Origin: Streptomyces dioscori
Lineage (GTDB): Bacteria; Actinomycetota; Actinomycetes; Streptomycetales; Streptomycetaceae
Direction: 5' to 3'
Assembly: GCF_003024195.1 (NCBI RefSeq)
Contig: NZ_KZ679053.1
Coordinates: forward strand, 1-64,000
DNA: 64,000 nucleotides
Below are positions 7,378 through 16,671 of this stretch, piece after piece; within the stretch, counting starts at the first letter, position 1, and each line of letters begins with the position of its first letter. A program made the translations under genes and the position numbers. Under the pieces are notes generated by a model. It had not been told where the DNA came from and searched no databases. It was given only the letters and a program-made list of their open reading frames with translations.

Positions 7378-9453
7378 ATGACGGACATGAACCGGCGAAG
7401 CGTACTGAAGGTGGCGCTGGGAGGTGCCGGCCTGGCCGCCTTCCCCGCCGTGACCGTGGGCGCCTCACCCGCGGCCGCCGCACCGAACTCGGACCCGGAC
7501 CTCGTCGGAGTCGGCGACACCTCCATCACCCTGGAGTTCGACGACCAGCTGCGCAGCCGCGTGGCGCTGAAGGGCGTCGACCTCACTCGCTTCGACGCCG
7601 GCGAAGCCCTGCTGGTGGGCGACAGGACCATCGAGGCGTTCGCCCACCGCGGACACCGGACCCGCACCACCCGGCACACCCGCCACGGCAGGGGCGTCCG
7701 GGTGACGATCGAGGGCACGTCCAAGGAAGGCGTGCACAAGACGGTCGAGCTGACCTCCTTCGAGCGTCTGGCCGGCATGATCGTCATGAAGGTGACCTAC
7801 ACCAACAGGTCCTCCACCGCGCTGAAGGTCACCGGATGGCGCAACGCAGCCCACGAACTCCTGGAACATCCCGGCGGCTTCCACACCTTCTCCGGCACCA
7901 CGCACACGGACCGCCGCGACTGGGTGATGCCGGTGAAGGACGGCTACGTCCAGGAGAACTCGCTGGGGATGGACTCCTCCGACTACGGCGGCGGCACCCC
8001 GCTGGCGACCGTCTGGCGCCGGGGCGCGGGCCTTTCCGTCGGACACGTCGAGCCCGTGGCGACGGTCCTGCGCATGCCGGTCCGCAGAACGGCCGCCGGA
8101 GCGAGCATCGCCATCCAGAACGACACCGCCCGCACCTTGCGGCCGGGCCGTCGGCTCAGCACCAGCAGCACGTTCTTGACCGCCCTCCCGGGCGACCACT
8201 TCGTGCCGCTCCAGCGGTACCGCGACTACATGAGCGACATCGGCCAGCGGGCCCCCGAGGTCCCCGCCTCGGCCTTCGAGCCCATCTGGTGTGCCTGGGG
8301 CTACGAGCGCGACTTCGCCACCGAGCAGATCACCGCAACCCTGCCGAAGGCGCGCGAGATCGGCCTGCGCTGGGCCGCGCTCGACGACGGCTGGCAGACC
8401 AATGAGGGTGACTGGGACATCGACACGGCGAAATTCCCGCGCGGCGAAGCGGACATGCGGGCCTTCACCAAGGAGATACGGGACGCCGGCCTGCGACCGC
8501 GCCTGTGGTGGGCCCCGCTCGCGGCGGACCCCGACAGCAACCTGATCCGGGACCACTCAGACATGCTGTTGTTGGACCGCGACGGCAACAAGCAGGACGT
8601 CACCTGGTGGGACGCGTACACGCTCTGCCCCGCCTACCAGCCGACCGTGGACTACTTCGTCGAGCAGGCGAAAAGGTTCATCGGAGACTGGGGCTACGAG
8701 GGGCTCAAGATCGACGGCCAGCACCTCAACAGCGTCGCGCCCTGCTACAACCCGAAGCACCGGCACGCCCGCCCCGAGGAATCCACCGAGGGCGTGGCCC
8801 GGTTCTGGAAGGCGATCCACGAAGCCGCGCACGGGGCGAACCCCGACGCGCTCGTCGAACTCTGCCCCTGCGGCACAGCCTTCGCCTTCCACAACCTGCC
8901 CTACGTCGACCAGTACCCCAGCTCGGACCCGGAGTCCTCCTACCAGGTCCGCAGCAAGGGCAAGTCGATGAAGGCGCTGATGGGCGCGGGCAGCAGCTAC
9001 GCCGGCGACCACGTCGAACTGAGCGACAACGGCGACGACTTCGCGTCCTCCTACGGGGTCGGAGCCGTCCTGTCGACCAAGTTCACCCTCCCCGGAACCG
9101 GCGCCCCCGACAAGGCGACCGACCTCACGCCGGAGAAGGAGGTCCTGTGGCGCAAGTGGGTGTCGCTGTACGAGAAGAACATGCTGCCCACCGGCGAGTA
9201 CCGCGGTGAGCTGTACGACATCGGTTTCGACAAGCCCGAGGCGCATGTCGTGGCCAAGAAGCGGACCCTTCACTACGCCTTCTACGCCGACCAGTGGGAC
9301 GGGACGGTCGAGCTGCGCGGTCTGGGCCGCACCCGGTACCGCCTGACCGACCCGTTCACCGGCAGGTCGCTCGGAATGGCCACTGCTCAGCACAACATTG
9401 TGAAGCTGTCCTTCGAGCGGTTCCAGCTCATCGTGGCCGAGCCCATCGGCTGA
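7378..9453 (+). CDS. Secreted GH36-type alpha-galactosidase / alpha-N-acetylgalactosaminidase
   Basis: 691 residues from the ATG at 7378, preceded by GAAAGAGAG; earlier in-frame starts lack a ribosome site. The N terminus is a Tat signal (MNRRSVLKVALGGAGLAAFP ... SPAAAAP). The catalytic barrel shows family GH36/GH27 clan features: FEPIWCAWGYERDF, LRWAALDDGWQTNEGDWD, GYEGLKIDGQHLNSV (nucleophile Asp in KID) and DALVELCPCGTAF, followed by YVDQYPSSDPESSYQVR near the acid/base. The family hydrolyses terminal alpha-galactosides, and some members act on alpha-linked N-acetylgalactosamine. Because the divergent operon looks galactosamine-directed, the second activity deserves a test. It is exported, so released sugar would then be imported. 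Confidence 0.88.
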   Translation: MTDMNRRSVLKVALGGAGLAAFPAVTVGASPAAAAPNSDPDLVGVGDTSITLEFDDQLRSRVALKGVDLTRFDAGEALLVGDRTIEAFAHRGHRTRTTRHTRHGRGVRVTIEGTSKEGVHKTVELTSFERLAGMIVMKVTYTNRSSTALKVTGWRNAAHELLEHPGGFHTFSGTTHTDRRDWVMPVKDGYVQENSLGMDSSDYGGGTPLATVWRRGAGLSVGHVEPVATVLRMPVRRTAAGASIAIQNDTARTLRPGRRLSTSSTFLTALPGDHFVPLQRYRDYMSDIGQRAPEVPASAFEPIWCAWGYERDFATEQITATLPKAREIGLRWAALDDGWQTNEGDWDIDTAKFPRGEADMRAFTKEIRDAGLRPRLWWAPLAADPDSNLIRDHSDMLLLDRDGNKQDVTWWDAYTLCPAYQPTVDYFVEQAKRFIGDWGYEGLKIDGQHLNSVAPCYNPKHRHARPEESTEGVARFWKAIHEAAHGANPDALVELCPCGTAFAFHNLPYVDQYPSSDPESSYQVRSKGKSMKALMGAGSSYAGDHVELSDNGDDFASSYGVGAVLSTKFTLPGTGAPDKATDLTPEKEVLWRKWVSLYEKNMLPTGEYRGELYDIGFDKPEAHVVAKKRTLHYAFYADQWDGTVELRGLGRTRYRLTDPFTGRSLGMATAQHNIVKLSFERFQLIVAEPIG

Positions 9454-9682
9454 TCGCCGATCGGCCGGCTGTTCCGCACGCGCCCGGTCGCGCCGGGCGG
9501 GAACAACTGGCCGGCGAGGGCGGCTTCGCGGAAGCCGCGCCACCAGCCTTCCTGCGGGTTGAGCCAGTACGCGCGGGGTGGCGTAGGTGCGGTTGAAGGC
9601 CTCCTGCAGCAGGGCCTGTCTCCTTAGCTCCTCTTCGCGTGAGACCGGGAACCGGCGCATGCCGCCGCTCCGGAACGTGGCG

Positions 9683-11524
9683 TTACGAGGCGGGTGGTGC
9701 GGGATGTTCGGCGGATGTGATGCGGCGTCGGACGAGGAGGTCTCGATGCATCTCCTCACTGCTGCGCAGGGCGAGTGCCGCCATGGTCAGTGAGGGGTTG
9801 GACGTGGCCACCGTGGGCATGCTGCCGCATCCGACGGCATAGAGGTAAGGGTGGTCCCAGCAGCGTTGCCATTCGTCGACCACGGATGTGCGAGGTGAGT
9901 CGCCCATGATGTGGGTTCCGGCTCCGTGTCCGGCTGCCCTGTAGGCGTAGGGGCGGCCTTCGAACTCGAAGTAGCCGGGCCAGTCAGGCCCCTGTTCGAA
10001 ACGCGTATGGTCCTCTGCGCCCAGCAGATCGAAGAGCTGGTCGGAAACCGTCTTCGCGGCGACGATGCCGCGTTTGACGTAGTCGGACAAGTCGTAGTGG
10101 ATGACCGGCCGCGGAGTGCCCAGCGCGTCACGGTGACGAGGATCGAGGGTCACGCGGTTCGCTGGGTCGGCCTCCTGTTCGATCTCGAACTGGAAAGCGA
10201 ACTCGCGTCCGATCTGATCGCCGAGCGCCCGCCGCAGTTCTGTACCGAAGATGCCGCGGCCGTCGGACCCTCCGGTGCCCAGGAGTTCGGCGACCCGTTG
10301 CTCGGGCGGTCCCAGGGACCAGGTCCAGCCCCAGTTGCCGATCTCCACGCGAAACGGAGCGCGCCGGGTACGCGCGGCGCCGAAGCGGAAACCCTCCAGC
10401 CCGGAGGTCGAGCCGGGACCACGATAGGCACCGACCTGCTGGGGCATCAGGCCCCACGTCAGCAGGACCGGGTGGTCCATCAGGTTGCGGCCGACCTGGT
10501 CGCTGCTGTTGGCGGCTCCGGAGACGAGGAGGAGCTTGGCGTTCTCGATCGCGTGCGCGGCCAGGACGACGAGGTCCGCGTCGACGCTGTGGGTCACTGC
10601 TTCAGTGGTGCCGTCACGGTAGGACCGGTAGTCGACACCGGCCGCCCGCCCGTCGGCTCCGATCCGGACCCGCGTGACGACCGCCCGGGTGACGAGGGTG
10701 ACGGACGAGCCCCAGCGGGCCTGGGTCTTGAGGGGCGTGTACTTCGCCTGGGACGGGCAGATCGGTACGCAACTGGCGTAGCCCTGGCACAACGTTCCCT
10801 GATCCGGCTGCCCCGGTCCCGGGGCGGGCCGGTAGCCGGCGCCGTCGTCGTAGGAGGGATGGGGCAGGCCGTTGCGGGCGTGTGGTGTCGTGACGACGCG
10901 CAGAGGGACCGGATCGTCCGCCCCGGGATCCCGAATGGTCCCGCCGTCCAGGGACTTCGTCATCACCTGGTCCAGGTAGCTCTGCGGGATGGCCCGCATG
11001 GGGAACCGGTAGCCGTCCGGGAACGGCAGGCCGACTTCCGCACGCTGCTCCTCGGCGTCGCCGGCCACCCCGATCTCCCGCTCGGCCGCGCGGTAGTACG
11101 GTTCCAGGTCGTCGTAGCCGAGGGGCCAGTTGCGCCCCTGCCCGAAGTCCCCGGCGCGGAAGTCCTCCGGGTGCATCCGGGGCGCGAGACCGGTCCAGGC
11201 CAGGCCGGTGCCGCCGTTGGCCCGCAGGTATCCGCTGCCGTACGGAAGCGGGCCGTTCTGCACGAAGTACTCGCCGACATCGGCCATCGCCGGCGACGGT
11301 GCCGCGGTACTCGTCCGGTAGGGCGAGTTGGGCACCTTGAGCAGTGCTGTGCGGTACGTCTCGACCGCGTCCGCGTGCCCCCCGTCCGAGCTGGACGCGC
11401 CGTGTCCTGCCTCCAGCACCAGGACCCGCCAGCCCTGGTCGCCCAGGCGTTTGGCCACCAGGGAACCCGCGAAACCTCCACCGACCACGACCACGTCCCA
11501 CCGCGGCCCCTGCGGACCGTTCAT
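9683..11524 (-). CDS. GMC/FAD-glucose-dehydrogenase-like oxidoreductase with three-Cys iron-sulfur motif
   Basis: 613 residues. The N-terminal FAD-binding loop is WDVVVVGGGFAGSLVAKRL with VLVLEAG at strand 2. The C terminus carries AAGHGAGTHIMGDSP and SNPSLTMAALALR of the GMC C-terminal domain. Between them, Cys246-X5-Cys252-X3-Cys256-Pro matches the spacing of the [3Fe-4S] ligands in bacterial FAD-dependent glucose/sorbitol dehydrogenase catalytic subunits. Such enzymes oxidise sugars or alcohols and hand electrons to a cytochrome subunit; none is encoded here. No Tat or Sec signal is present, unlike periplasmic relatives. It overlaps the small-subunit gene by 4 bp and follows the NRPS gene on the same strand, so it may tailor a peptide or its sugar/alcohol precursor. 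Confidence 0.85.
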   Translation of the reverse strand: MNGPQGPRWDVVVVGGGFAGSLVAKRLGDQGWRVLVLEAGHGASSSDGGHADAVETYRTALLKVPNSPYRTSTAAPSPAMADVGEYFVQNGPLPYGSGYLRANGGTGLAWTGLAPRMHPEDFRAGDFGQGRNWPLGYDDLEPYYRAAEREIGVAGDAEEQRAEVGLPFPDGYRFPMRAIPQSYLDQVMTKSLDGGTIRDPGADDPVPLRVVTTPHARNGLPHPSYDDGAGYRPAPGPGQPDQGTLCQGYASCVPICPSQAKYTPLKTQARWGSSVTLVTRAVVTRVRIGADGRAAGVDYRSYRDGTTEAVTHSVDADLVVLAAHAIENAKLLLVSGAANSSDQVGRNLMDHPVLLTWGLMPQQVGAYRGPGSTSGLEGFRFGAARTRRAPFRVEIGNWGWTWSLGPPEQRVAELLGTGGSDGRGIFGTELRRALGDQIGREFAFQFEIEQEADPANRVTLDPRHRDALGTPRPVIHYDLSDYVKRGIVAAKTVSDQLFDLLGAEDHTRFEQGPDWPGYFEFEGRPYAYRAAGHGAGTHIMGDSPRTSVVDEWQRCWDHPYLYAVGCGSMPTVATSNPSLTMAALALRSSEEMHRDLLVRRRITSAEHPAPPAS

Positions 11525-12006
11525 CGCGCGATCACCGACTCGGTGTCACGTGCTCCCGTGGGCGCTGCCTCGGACTGGGCGGGTGTTACCTCGGACGGGG
11601 CGTCGGCCCAGCTCCCGTGCGCCTGTGCCGCCGCGCCGGGCGCGTTCCCGCCGAACGCACGCCATACGAGACCCTGTTCATAGGCCTGGGACGAGACCAC
11701 GTACGGCCCGGCCTCCGGTGTGCCCGCTCCGTTGCCCGGGGGCAGCGAATCCGGCAGGCCGGGCCATGTCCCGACGTACCAGAGGTGGGTGATCGCCCGC
11801 GCCAGCTCCCGGGCGGAATCGTCCTCGAAGCGCGGCGGGCTGTCGGGGGTCCCCGCCACCGCGTCGGCGAGCCGGTCGAGCCGCTCGGCCCCTGCCTGAT
11901 CCACGACGATCTGCCGGTACGTGTGCAACATGCCGGTCTCCTGCAACTCCCTGCAGTCGAAACCGGTCAGGTCCGCCGACAGGGCGGCGAACTGGTGGAG
12001 TTCCAT
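11521..12006 (-). CDS. FAD-SLDH-type small subunit (partner of the GMC dehydrogenase)
   Basis: 161 residues. The core resembles the small subunit family of membrane-bound FAD sorbitol/glucose dehydrogenases: an N-terminal FAALSADLTGFDCREL, a middle ARAITHLWYVGTW and the C-terminal SSQAYEQGLVWRAFG. In known complexes this subunit carries the Tat signal and escorts the catalytic subunit across the membrane. Here neither protein has a signal, so the complex should stay in the cytoplasm. The ribosome site AAAGGA lies upstream of the ATG. The last ~35 residues are low-complexity Ala/Pro/Thr. The 4-bp overlap with the large-subunit gene supports a stoichiometric pair. The 276 bases between this gene and the NRPS contain no gene. 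Confidence 0.75.
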   Translation of the reverse strand: MELHQFAALSADLTGFDCRELQETGMLHTYRQIVVDQAGAERLDRLADAVAGTPDSPPRFEDDSARELARAITHLWYVGTWPGLPDSLPPGNGAGTPEAGPYVVSSQAYEQGLVWRAFGGNAPGAAAQAHGSWADAPSEVTPAQSEAAPTGARDTESVIAR

Positions 12007-12282
12007 GCTCTCGAAATCCTTTTTTCTATGGAGTCAGACAAGTTCTTCTCGTACGCGCGCGCCCTCGCGGGAGGGTGAGCCCGCGCGGGTGGGGCTCACG
12101 CCGGATCGCTGGGGCACGGCCGACGCCCGGACCGGTACCGGCGCCGTCGCGTCAGCGGCGTTCCGCCGTGGCGGCTCCACCGGATCGGACACGGCGAACG
12201 ACATTCCGCGCGGCGATCGGCGCGTCCTGTGAGCCGGGGTTGTCGGCGCCGTGTGCCCCGGGAGCCCCGTCGCACATCGCCA

Positions 12283-15200
12283 TCACCGCTCCGGTGTGCC
12301 GGGGAGGAGCGAAGGCCGGGCCTCGGCCGGACCGGTACCGCCTCCCGGGTGGGGGCCGAACCTGTTCAGTTCGGCCGTGATGACGGCGGCGACGCGCGGC
12401 AGTTCGTCGCTCTCCAGCATGTCCCAGTGACCGCAGTCCACCGGTTCCACCACGAAGCCGCCGCCTGCGCGGCGCTGCCAGAACGCGCGCAGTCGGGCGG
12501 CTGCCTCACCGTCCTCGTCGTCCTCCACGGCCATGGCCTGCATGAGCACCACGCGGGCCCGCGAGTCGGGCACCTCGTAGGCGAGGCCAGTTGCCTGGTG
12601 GTGGTTGTACACCGTGAGGTACCGGGCGACCTGGTCGTCGTCGATGCCCGGGTACATGCCGTTGAAGCGGATCAGCTTCTGCCGGAACTCCTCCATGCCG
12701 GTCGGCGTGAACGGGGCGTGCCGTTCCGCGTCCTCGGCGCCGCGGGTGTCGAGCAGGACGGCGCTCACCCTTTCGTGCCCGGCCGCCGCCAACTGGCGGG
12801 CCATCTCGTGGGCGATCAGCCCCCCGTAGGACAGCCCGCACAGCACCAGCGCCTCGTCCGGGCGGGGACCGACGAGCCGCAGGTACTCCTGGGCGATGGC
12901 CTCCACGGTCGGCAGGGTCGACTCACCCGGATTGATCCCCGGCGCCTGCAGGCCCAGCACGCCGACATCCTCCGCGAGCGCGGTGGACAACGGCAGATAG
13001 CAGAAGGCGGTGCCGCCGGCGGGGTGGACGCACACCACGCGCTGCCGGCCGTTTCCGGCGCGGAACTCGACCAGGCTGCTGTGCTTCGCGGGTCCGGTGG
13101 TCCCGGAGAGGGCGCCGCGAACGAACTCCGCGAGCGCCTCGATCGTGGGACGCAGCATGACGTCCCGGACCGGCAACACCACGCCGAGTTCCTCCTGCAC
13201 GGCGTGTGCCATCTTGATCGCCGAGATCGAGGTGCCGCCGAGCTCGAAGAAGTTGTCCGCGACCCCGACGTCCGGGTGCAGCAGCACGTGCCGCCAGATC
13301 CGGTACAGGGCCATCTCGACGTGGTCACGGGGTGCGGCCGTGTTGACCTGCCCGGCACGGGTCCCGGCGGTCGCGCTCAGCACCGCTTCCCGGTCCACCT
13401 TGCCGTTGCGGTTCAGCGGCAGCCGCGCGAACTCGGCGACGACCGCGGGGATCATGTAGTCCGGCAGCCGTTCCCCCAGCGCGAGACGCCATTCGTGGGG
13501 TGTCCGGTCGGGCCCGGGGTCGCGTCCCACGCCGGCCACCAGGTGCGGGTCGCCCGGCGTCCGGCGGTCGGCAAGGACGACTGCCTCCCGCACCCCGGGC
13601 ACCGCCAGCAGAGCGGCCTCCACCTCGCCGGGCTCGATGCGGAAGCCGCGCAGCTTGAGCTGGTCGTCGCTGCGGCCGACGTACTGGGCGTTGCCGTCCG
13701 GCAGCCAGCGCGCCAGGTCGCCGGTGCGGTAGAGGCGTTCTCCCGGCACGAACGGGTCCGGCACGAACCGCTCGTCGGTGAGGTCGGGTCGGTGCAGGTA
13801 TCCGCGCGCCAGGCTCGCGCCTCCCGCGTACACCTCGCCGGGAACTCCCACGGGCACCGGGCGCATGCGGTCGTCCAGCAGGTACAGACGCGTGCCGCGC
13901 AACGGCCGCCCGATGGGGCACGACCGGGAGCGGGCCTGCGGATCGGTGTACGCGGTGGTGTAGAGCGTGGCTTCGGTCGGTCCGTAGCCGTAGCAGATAC
14001 GAAGGCCCGGCAGTGCCTCGCGCATGCGGTGCAGCGCGGCTTCCGGCAGGGACTCCACGCCGGTGAGGAGCTGGCGCAGGCTCAGCCCGGCCAGCCGCCG
14101 GGACGGGTCCTCGTCGATCCACATGATGTAGGAAGGGGGCAGGAAGGCCTGGGTCACCCGCCGCTCCCGCAGCCAGTCCATGAGTGCCCCGGGGTCGCCG
14201 CGCAGCTCGTCGGGGACGAGGTGGAGCACCGCTCCCGTCGTCAGCGGTACGAGGAGTTCGTGCACCGAGGCGTCGAAGCCGATGCTCGACCAGGCCGACG
14301 CGGCCTCGCCCGCGGCGTCGCCCATGAGCTCGCGCCAGTGGTCGAGGAGATTGACGACGCTGCCGTGGGTCACCGCCACGCCCTTGGGGCGGCCGGTCGA
14401 CCCGGAGGTGTAGATGACGTACGCCAACCGGGCAGGGTCCGGGTCGATCCGCGGCGCGGCCTCCCGTGTGCCTTCCGCCTCGACGGCGGCCAGGTCCTGC
14501 CAGAGTCCGCCGTCGGCCGGAGGGGCGGCGTGGTCGGTCAGCACCAGTGCCGGCTCGGCATCGGCCACCATGGCCGCGAGCCGTTCGGCGGGCTGCCCGG
14601 GGTCGAGCGGGAGGTAGGCGGCCCCGGCCTTGAGGATGCCGAGGACCCCGACGACCAGTTCGAGCGTGCGCCCGGCGTGCAGGCCCACCACCTGGCCGGG
14701 GCGGACACCGCGGGCGATCAGCGCGTTCGCCAAACGGTCGGCTCGCAGGTCCAGCGCCGCGTAGGTCACTTCCGCGTCCCCGGCGACCACCGCCGGCTGT
14801 CCGGGCCGGGTCCGCACCTGTTCCGCGAAACGCTCCAGCAGGGCGGCGGACGCCGGTGTCACCGGGTCGCCTCCCCAGCTGAACGTCGACAGGATCTCTC
14901 GCTGCTCGTCCTCGTCCAGCAGGGTGAGGTCGCCGACGTCCGCCGCGGGCTGCTCGGTCATCAGCCGGAACACCCGCAGCAGTTGGCGTGCGAACCGCTC
15001 GACGGTCGTCTGGTCGAAGAGCGCGGTGGCGTACTCGATCCCGCCGACCAGGCGCCGGCCCTCGTCGGCGACGACCGCCACCAGGTCGAATTTCGCGGCG
15101 ACATGTGAGTCGTCCTCACGCACCTCGACGGTCACGCCAGGAAATTCGAGCTCCTGCCGCATGGAGGGAACCCAGGCGACCATCGTCTGGAACAGGGCCG

Positions 15201-16317
15201 TGTAGGCCGGACTCCGCGGCGGGTTGACCAGCTCCACGACCCGTTCGAAAGGCAGGTCCACATGGGCGAGGTCTTCACGCAGCCGCCGGTTCACGCGCTT
15301 CAGCGCCTCCCCGACGGTCGGTGAGCCGGACAGGTCGGCGCGCACGGCAAGGGTGTTGGCCAAGAAGCCGATGAGGCCACCGACATCGCCCTGTCGTCGG
15401 TTGGCCGTTGGGGTGCCGACAACGATGTCCTCCTGCCCGGAGAGCAGGGACAGCAGCAGCGACCAGCCGGTCAGGACCGTCGCGTACAAGGAGACCCCGT
15501 GCTGCTTCGCCAGGGCTCGCAGCGCCTGGGTGAGGTCCTCGTCGACGACCAGGGCCGCCCTGCCGCCCCGGAAATCCTGCTCGGGCGGACGGGTCCGGTC
15601 CGTGGGCAGGGGGAGCACGGCCGGGACCCCGCTCAGCGCACCGGTCCAGTACTCGGCGTGCGCGGCGGCCTCCTCTCCCGCCATCCAGTCCCACTGCCAG
15701 CGGGTGTAGTCGCTGTACTGCCACCGCAGTTCCGGCAGCGACACTTCCTGTCCTTCGTGCAGCGCGGCGTACATCGTGCTCAGCTCCCGCAGCAGCAGGG
15801 ACTGGGACCAGCCGTCGAAGATGAGGTGGTGGGCCGTGAGCAGAAGGACGTGGTGGTCCTCACCCAGCACGACCAGGCGGCCGCGCGTCATGGCTTCCTC
15901 CCCGAGGCGGAAGGGAGTGCTGCCCACCGCCCGCTGGGCCTGTGCGAGGCGCTCGTCCGCGTCCGGCAGCCCTCTCAGATCCTCGACGGTGACGGGGAAG
16001 CCCGTCTCCGGGGGATCGACGACCTGAAGTGCCGAGCCCTCGGCCGGCACCAGCCGGGTGCGGAGCGCTTCGTGCCGGGCGGCGAGCAGGTGCAGCGCCT
16101 GGACGAGCAGGTTCGCGTCCAGCGGCCCCTTGAGATCGAAGTTCATGAGCCCGTGGTACGCGGCGCTGGCCTCTCCACCCATCCGCGCCAGGACCCACAA
16201 CCGCTCCTGTGCCAAGGACAGGGGTGCAGGGTCGGACGCGGGGATGCCGGCGGGGCCTGATGTCGATGAGGCCGACAGGGTGGACGGGAGAATTCGGGGG
16301 GTGGCAATGCGGGGCAC
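12283..16317 (-). CDS. Single-module non-ribosomal peptide synthetase (C-A-T-TE)
   Basis: 1344 residues from a GTG with AAGGAG 7 bases upstream. A condensation domain (about 30-470) has LSLAQERLW and an intact HHLIFDG at 163-169. The adenylation domain (about 495-1005) carries YTSGSTGRPKGVAVTH, GYGPTEATLY, and RTGDLARW. A carrier domain near 1040 has DNFFELGGTSISAIK with the phosphopantetheine Ser. A C-terminal thioesterase (about 1090-1320) has GLSYGG and a terminal GHWDM His. By alignment to GrsA the pocket residues read D-A-H-F-L-G-L-Y-K, which I cannot match to a known amino acid with confidence. A single C-containing module with its own TE could condense one amino acid onto an acyl or amino starter supplied in trans. 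No MbtH or PPTase gene is nearby. Confidence 0.92.
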   Translation of the reverse strand: MPRIATPRILPSTLSASSTSGPAGIPASDPAPLSLAQERLWVLARMGGEASAAYHGLMNFDLKGPLDANLLVQALHLLAARHEALRTRLVPAEGSALQVVDPPETGFPVTVEDLRGLPDADERLAQAQRAVGSTPFRLGEEAMTRGRLVVLGEDHHVLLLTAHHLIFDGWSQSLLLRELSTMYAALHEGQEVSLPELRWQYSDYTRWQWDWMAGEEAAAHAEYWTGALSGVPAVLPLPTDRTRPPEQDFRGGRAALVVDEDLTQALRALAKQHGVSLYATVLTGWSLLLSLLSGQEDIVVGTPTANRRQGDVGGLIGFLANTLAVRADLSGSPTVGEALKRVNRRLREDLAHVDLPFERVVELVNPPRSPAYTALFQTMVAWVPSMRQELEFPGVTVEVREDDSHVAAKFDLVAVVADEGRRLVGGIEYATALFDQTTVERFARQLLRVFRLMTEQPAADVGDLTLLDEDEQREILSTFSWGGDPVTPASAALLERFAEQVRTRPGQPAVVAGDAEVTYAALDLRADRLANALIARGVRPGQVVGLHAGRTLELVVGVLGILKAGAAYLPLDPGQPAERLAAMVADAEPALVLTDHAAPPADGGLWQDLAAVEAEGTREAAPRIDPDPARLAYVIYTSGSTGRPKGVAVTHGSVVNLLDHWRELMGDAAGEAASAWSSIGFDASVHELLVPLTTGAVLHLVPDELRGDPGALMDWLRERRVTQAFLPPSYIMWIDEDPSRRLAGLSLRQLLTGVESLPEAALHRMREALPGLRICYGYGPTEATLYTTAYTDPQARSRSCPIGRPLRGTRLYLLDDRMRPVPVGVPGEVYAGGASLARGYLHRPDLTDERFVPDPFVPGERLYRTGDLARWLPDGNAQYVGRSDDQLKLRGFRIEPGEVEAALLAVPGVREAVVLADRRTPGDPHLVAGVGRDPGPDRTPHEWRLALGERLPDYMIPAVVAEFARLPLNRNGKVDREAVLSATAGTRAGQVNTAAPRDHVEMALYRIWRHVLLHPDVGVADNFFELGGTSISAIKMAHAVQEELGVVLPVRDVMLRPTIEALAEFVRGALSGTTGPAKHSSLVEFRAGNGRQRVVCVHPAGGTAFCYLPLSTALAEDVGVLGLQAPGINPGESTLPTVEAIAQEYLRLVGPRPDEALVLCGLSYGGLIAHEMARQLAAAGHERVSAVLLDTRGAEDAERHAPFTPTGMEEFRQKLIRFNGMYPGIDDDQVARYLTVYNHHQATGLAYEVPDSRARVVLMQAMAVEDDEDGEAAARLRAFWQRRAGGGFVVEPVDCGHWDMLESDELPRVAAVITAELNRFGPHPGGGTGPAEARPSLLPGTPER

Positions 16318-16626
16318 AAAGTCTCCTTCATGAGAAAGGAAGACGGCGAAACAGGCGTGGGACGCGGCGCGGGGACGGCCTGTGTCCGGTCGGCTGCACC
16401 GGCGACCGGGAGCATCGCGAGGGCGGCAGCTGAATGCGTGGTGGCTGCGTCGGGCCTCGGCGTGCCGGGCAGGATTCCGAGGCGCCCGTCCGGCGGCGGG
16501 CTTTCGTCGTGACTCAGGAACTTTTATCGGCGCGTCACCGGAGACGTGACGTCAGGGGTATCGGTCTCAAGTAACTGGACTAGCAATGCGTATGGCTAAT
16601 CTTGAATTAATCGTTCGTCACGCAAA

Positions 16627-16655
16627 AGTACATCCCAGACCGCTTTAAAGGTCAA
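16627..16655 (-). promoter_or_regulatory. Putative NRPS promoter
   Basis: On the minus strand TTGACC (16650-16655), a 17-bp spacer and TGTACT (16627-16632) lie in an AT-richer island (about 16520-16760). The implied leader to the NRPS GTG is about 300 bases. Confidence 0.4.
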
Positions 16656-16657
16656 CA

Positions 16658-16671
16658 GTGACGCAGGTCAC
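16658..16671. promoter_or_regulatory. Crp-like palindrome GTGACGCAGGTCAC
   Basis: A perfect 14-bp palindrome matching the Streptomyces Crp pattern GTG-N6-GNCAC. It ends 2 bp upstream of the putative NRPS -35 box. Its centre would be about 44 bases before the expected transcription start, a typical class II activator position. Confidence 0.5.

Noticed and set aside
12229..15108. A 959-codon open frame antisense to the NRPS
   Set aside because: High-GC coding strands produce long open antisense frames. The translation is His/Gly/Arg-rich with no motif, while the opposite strand encodes a complete NRPS.
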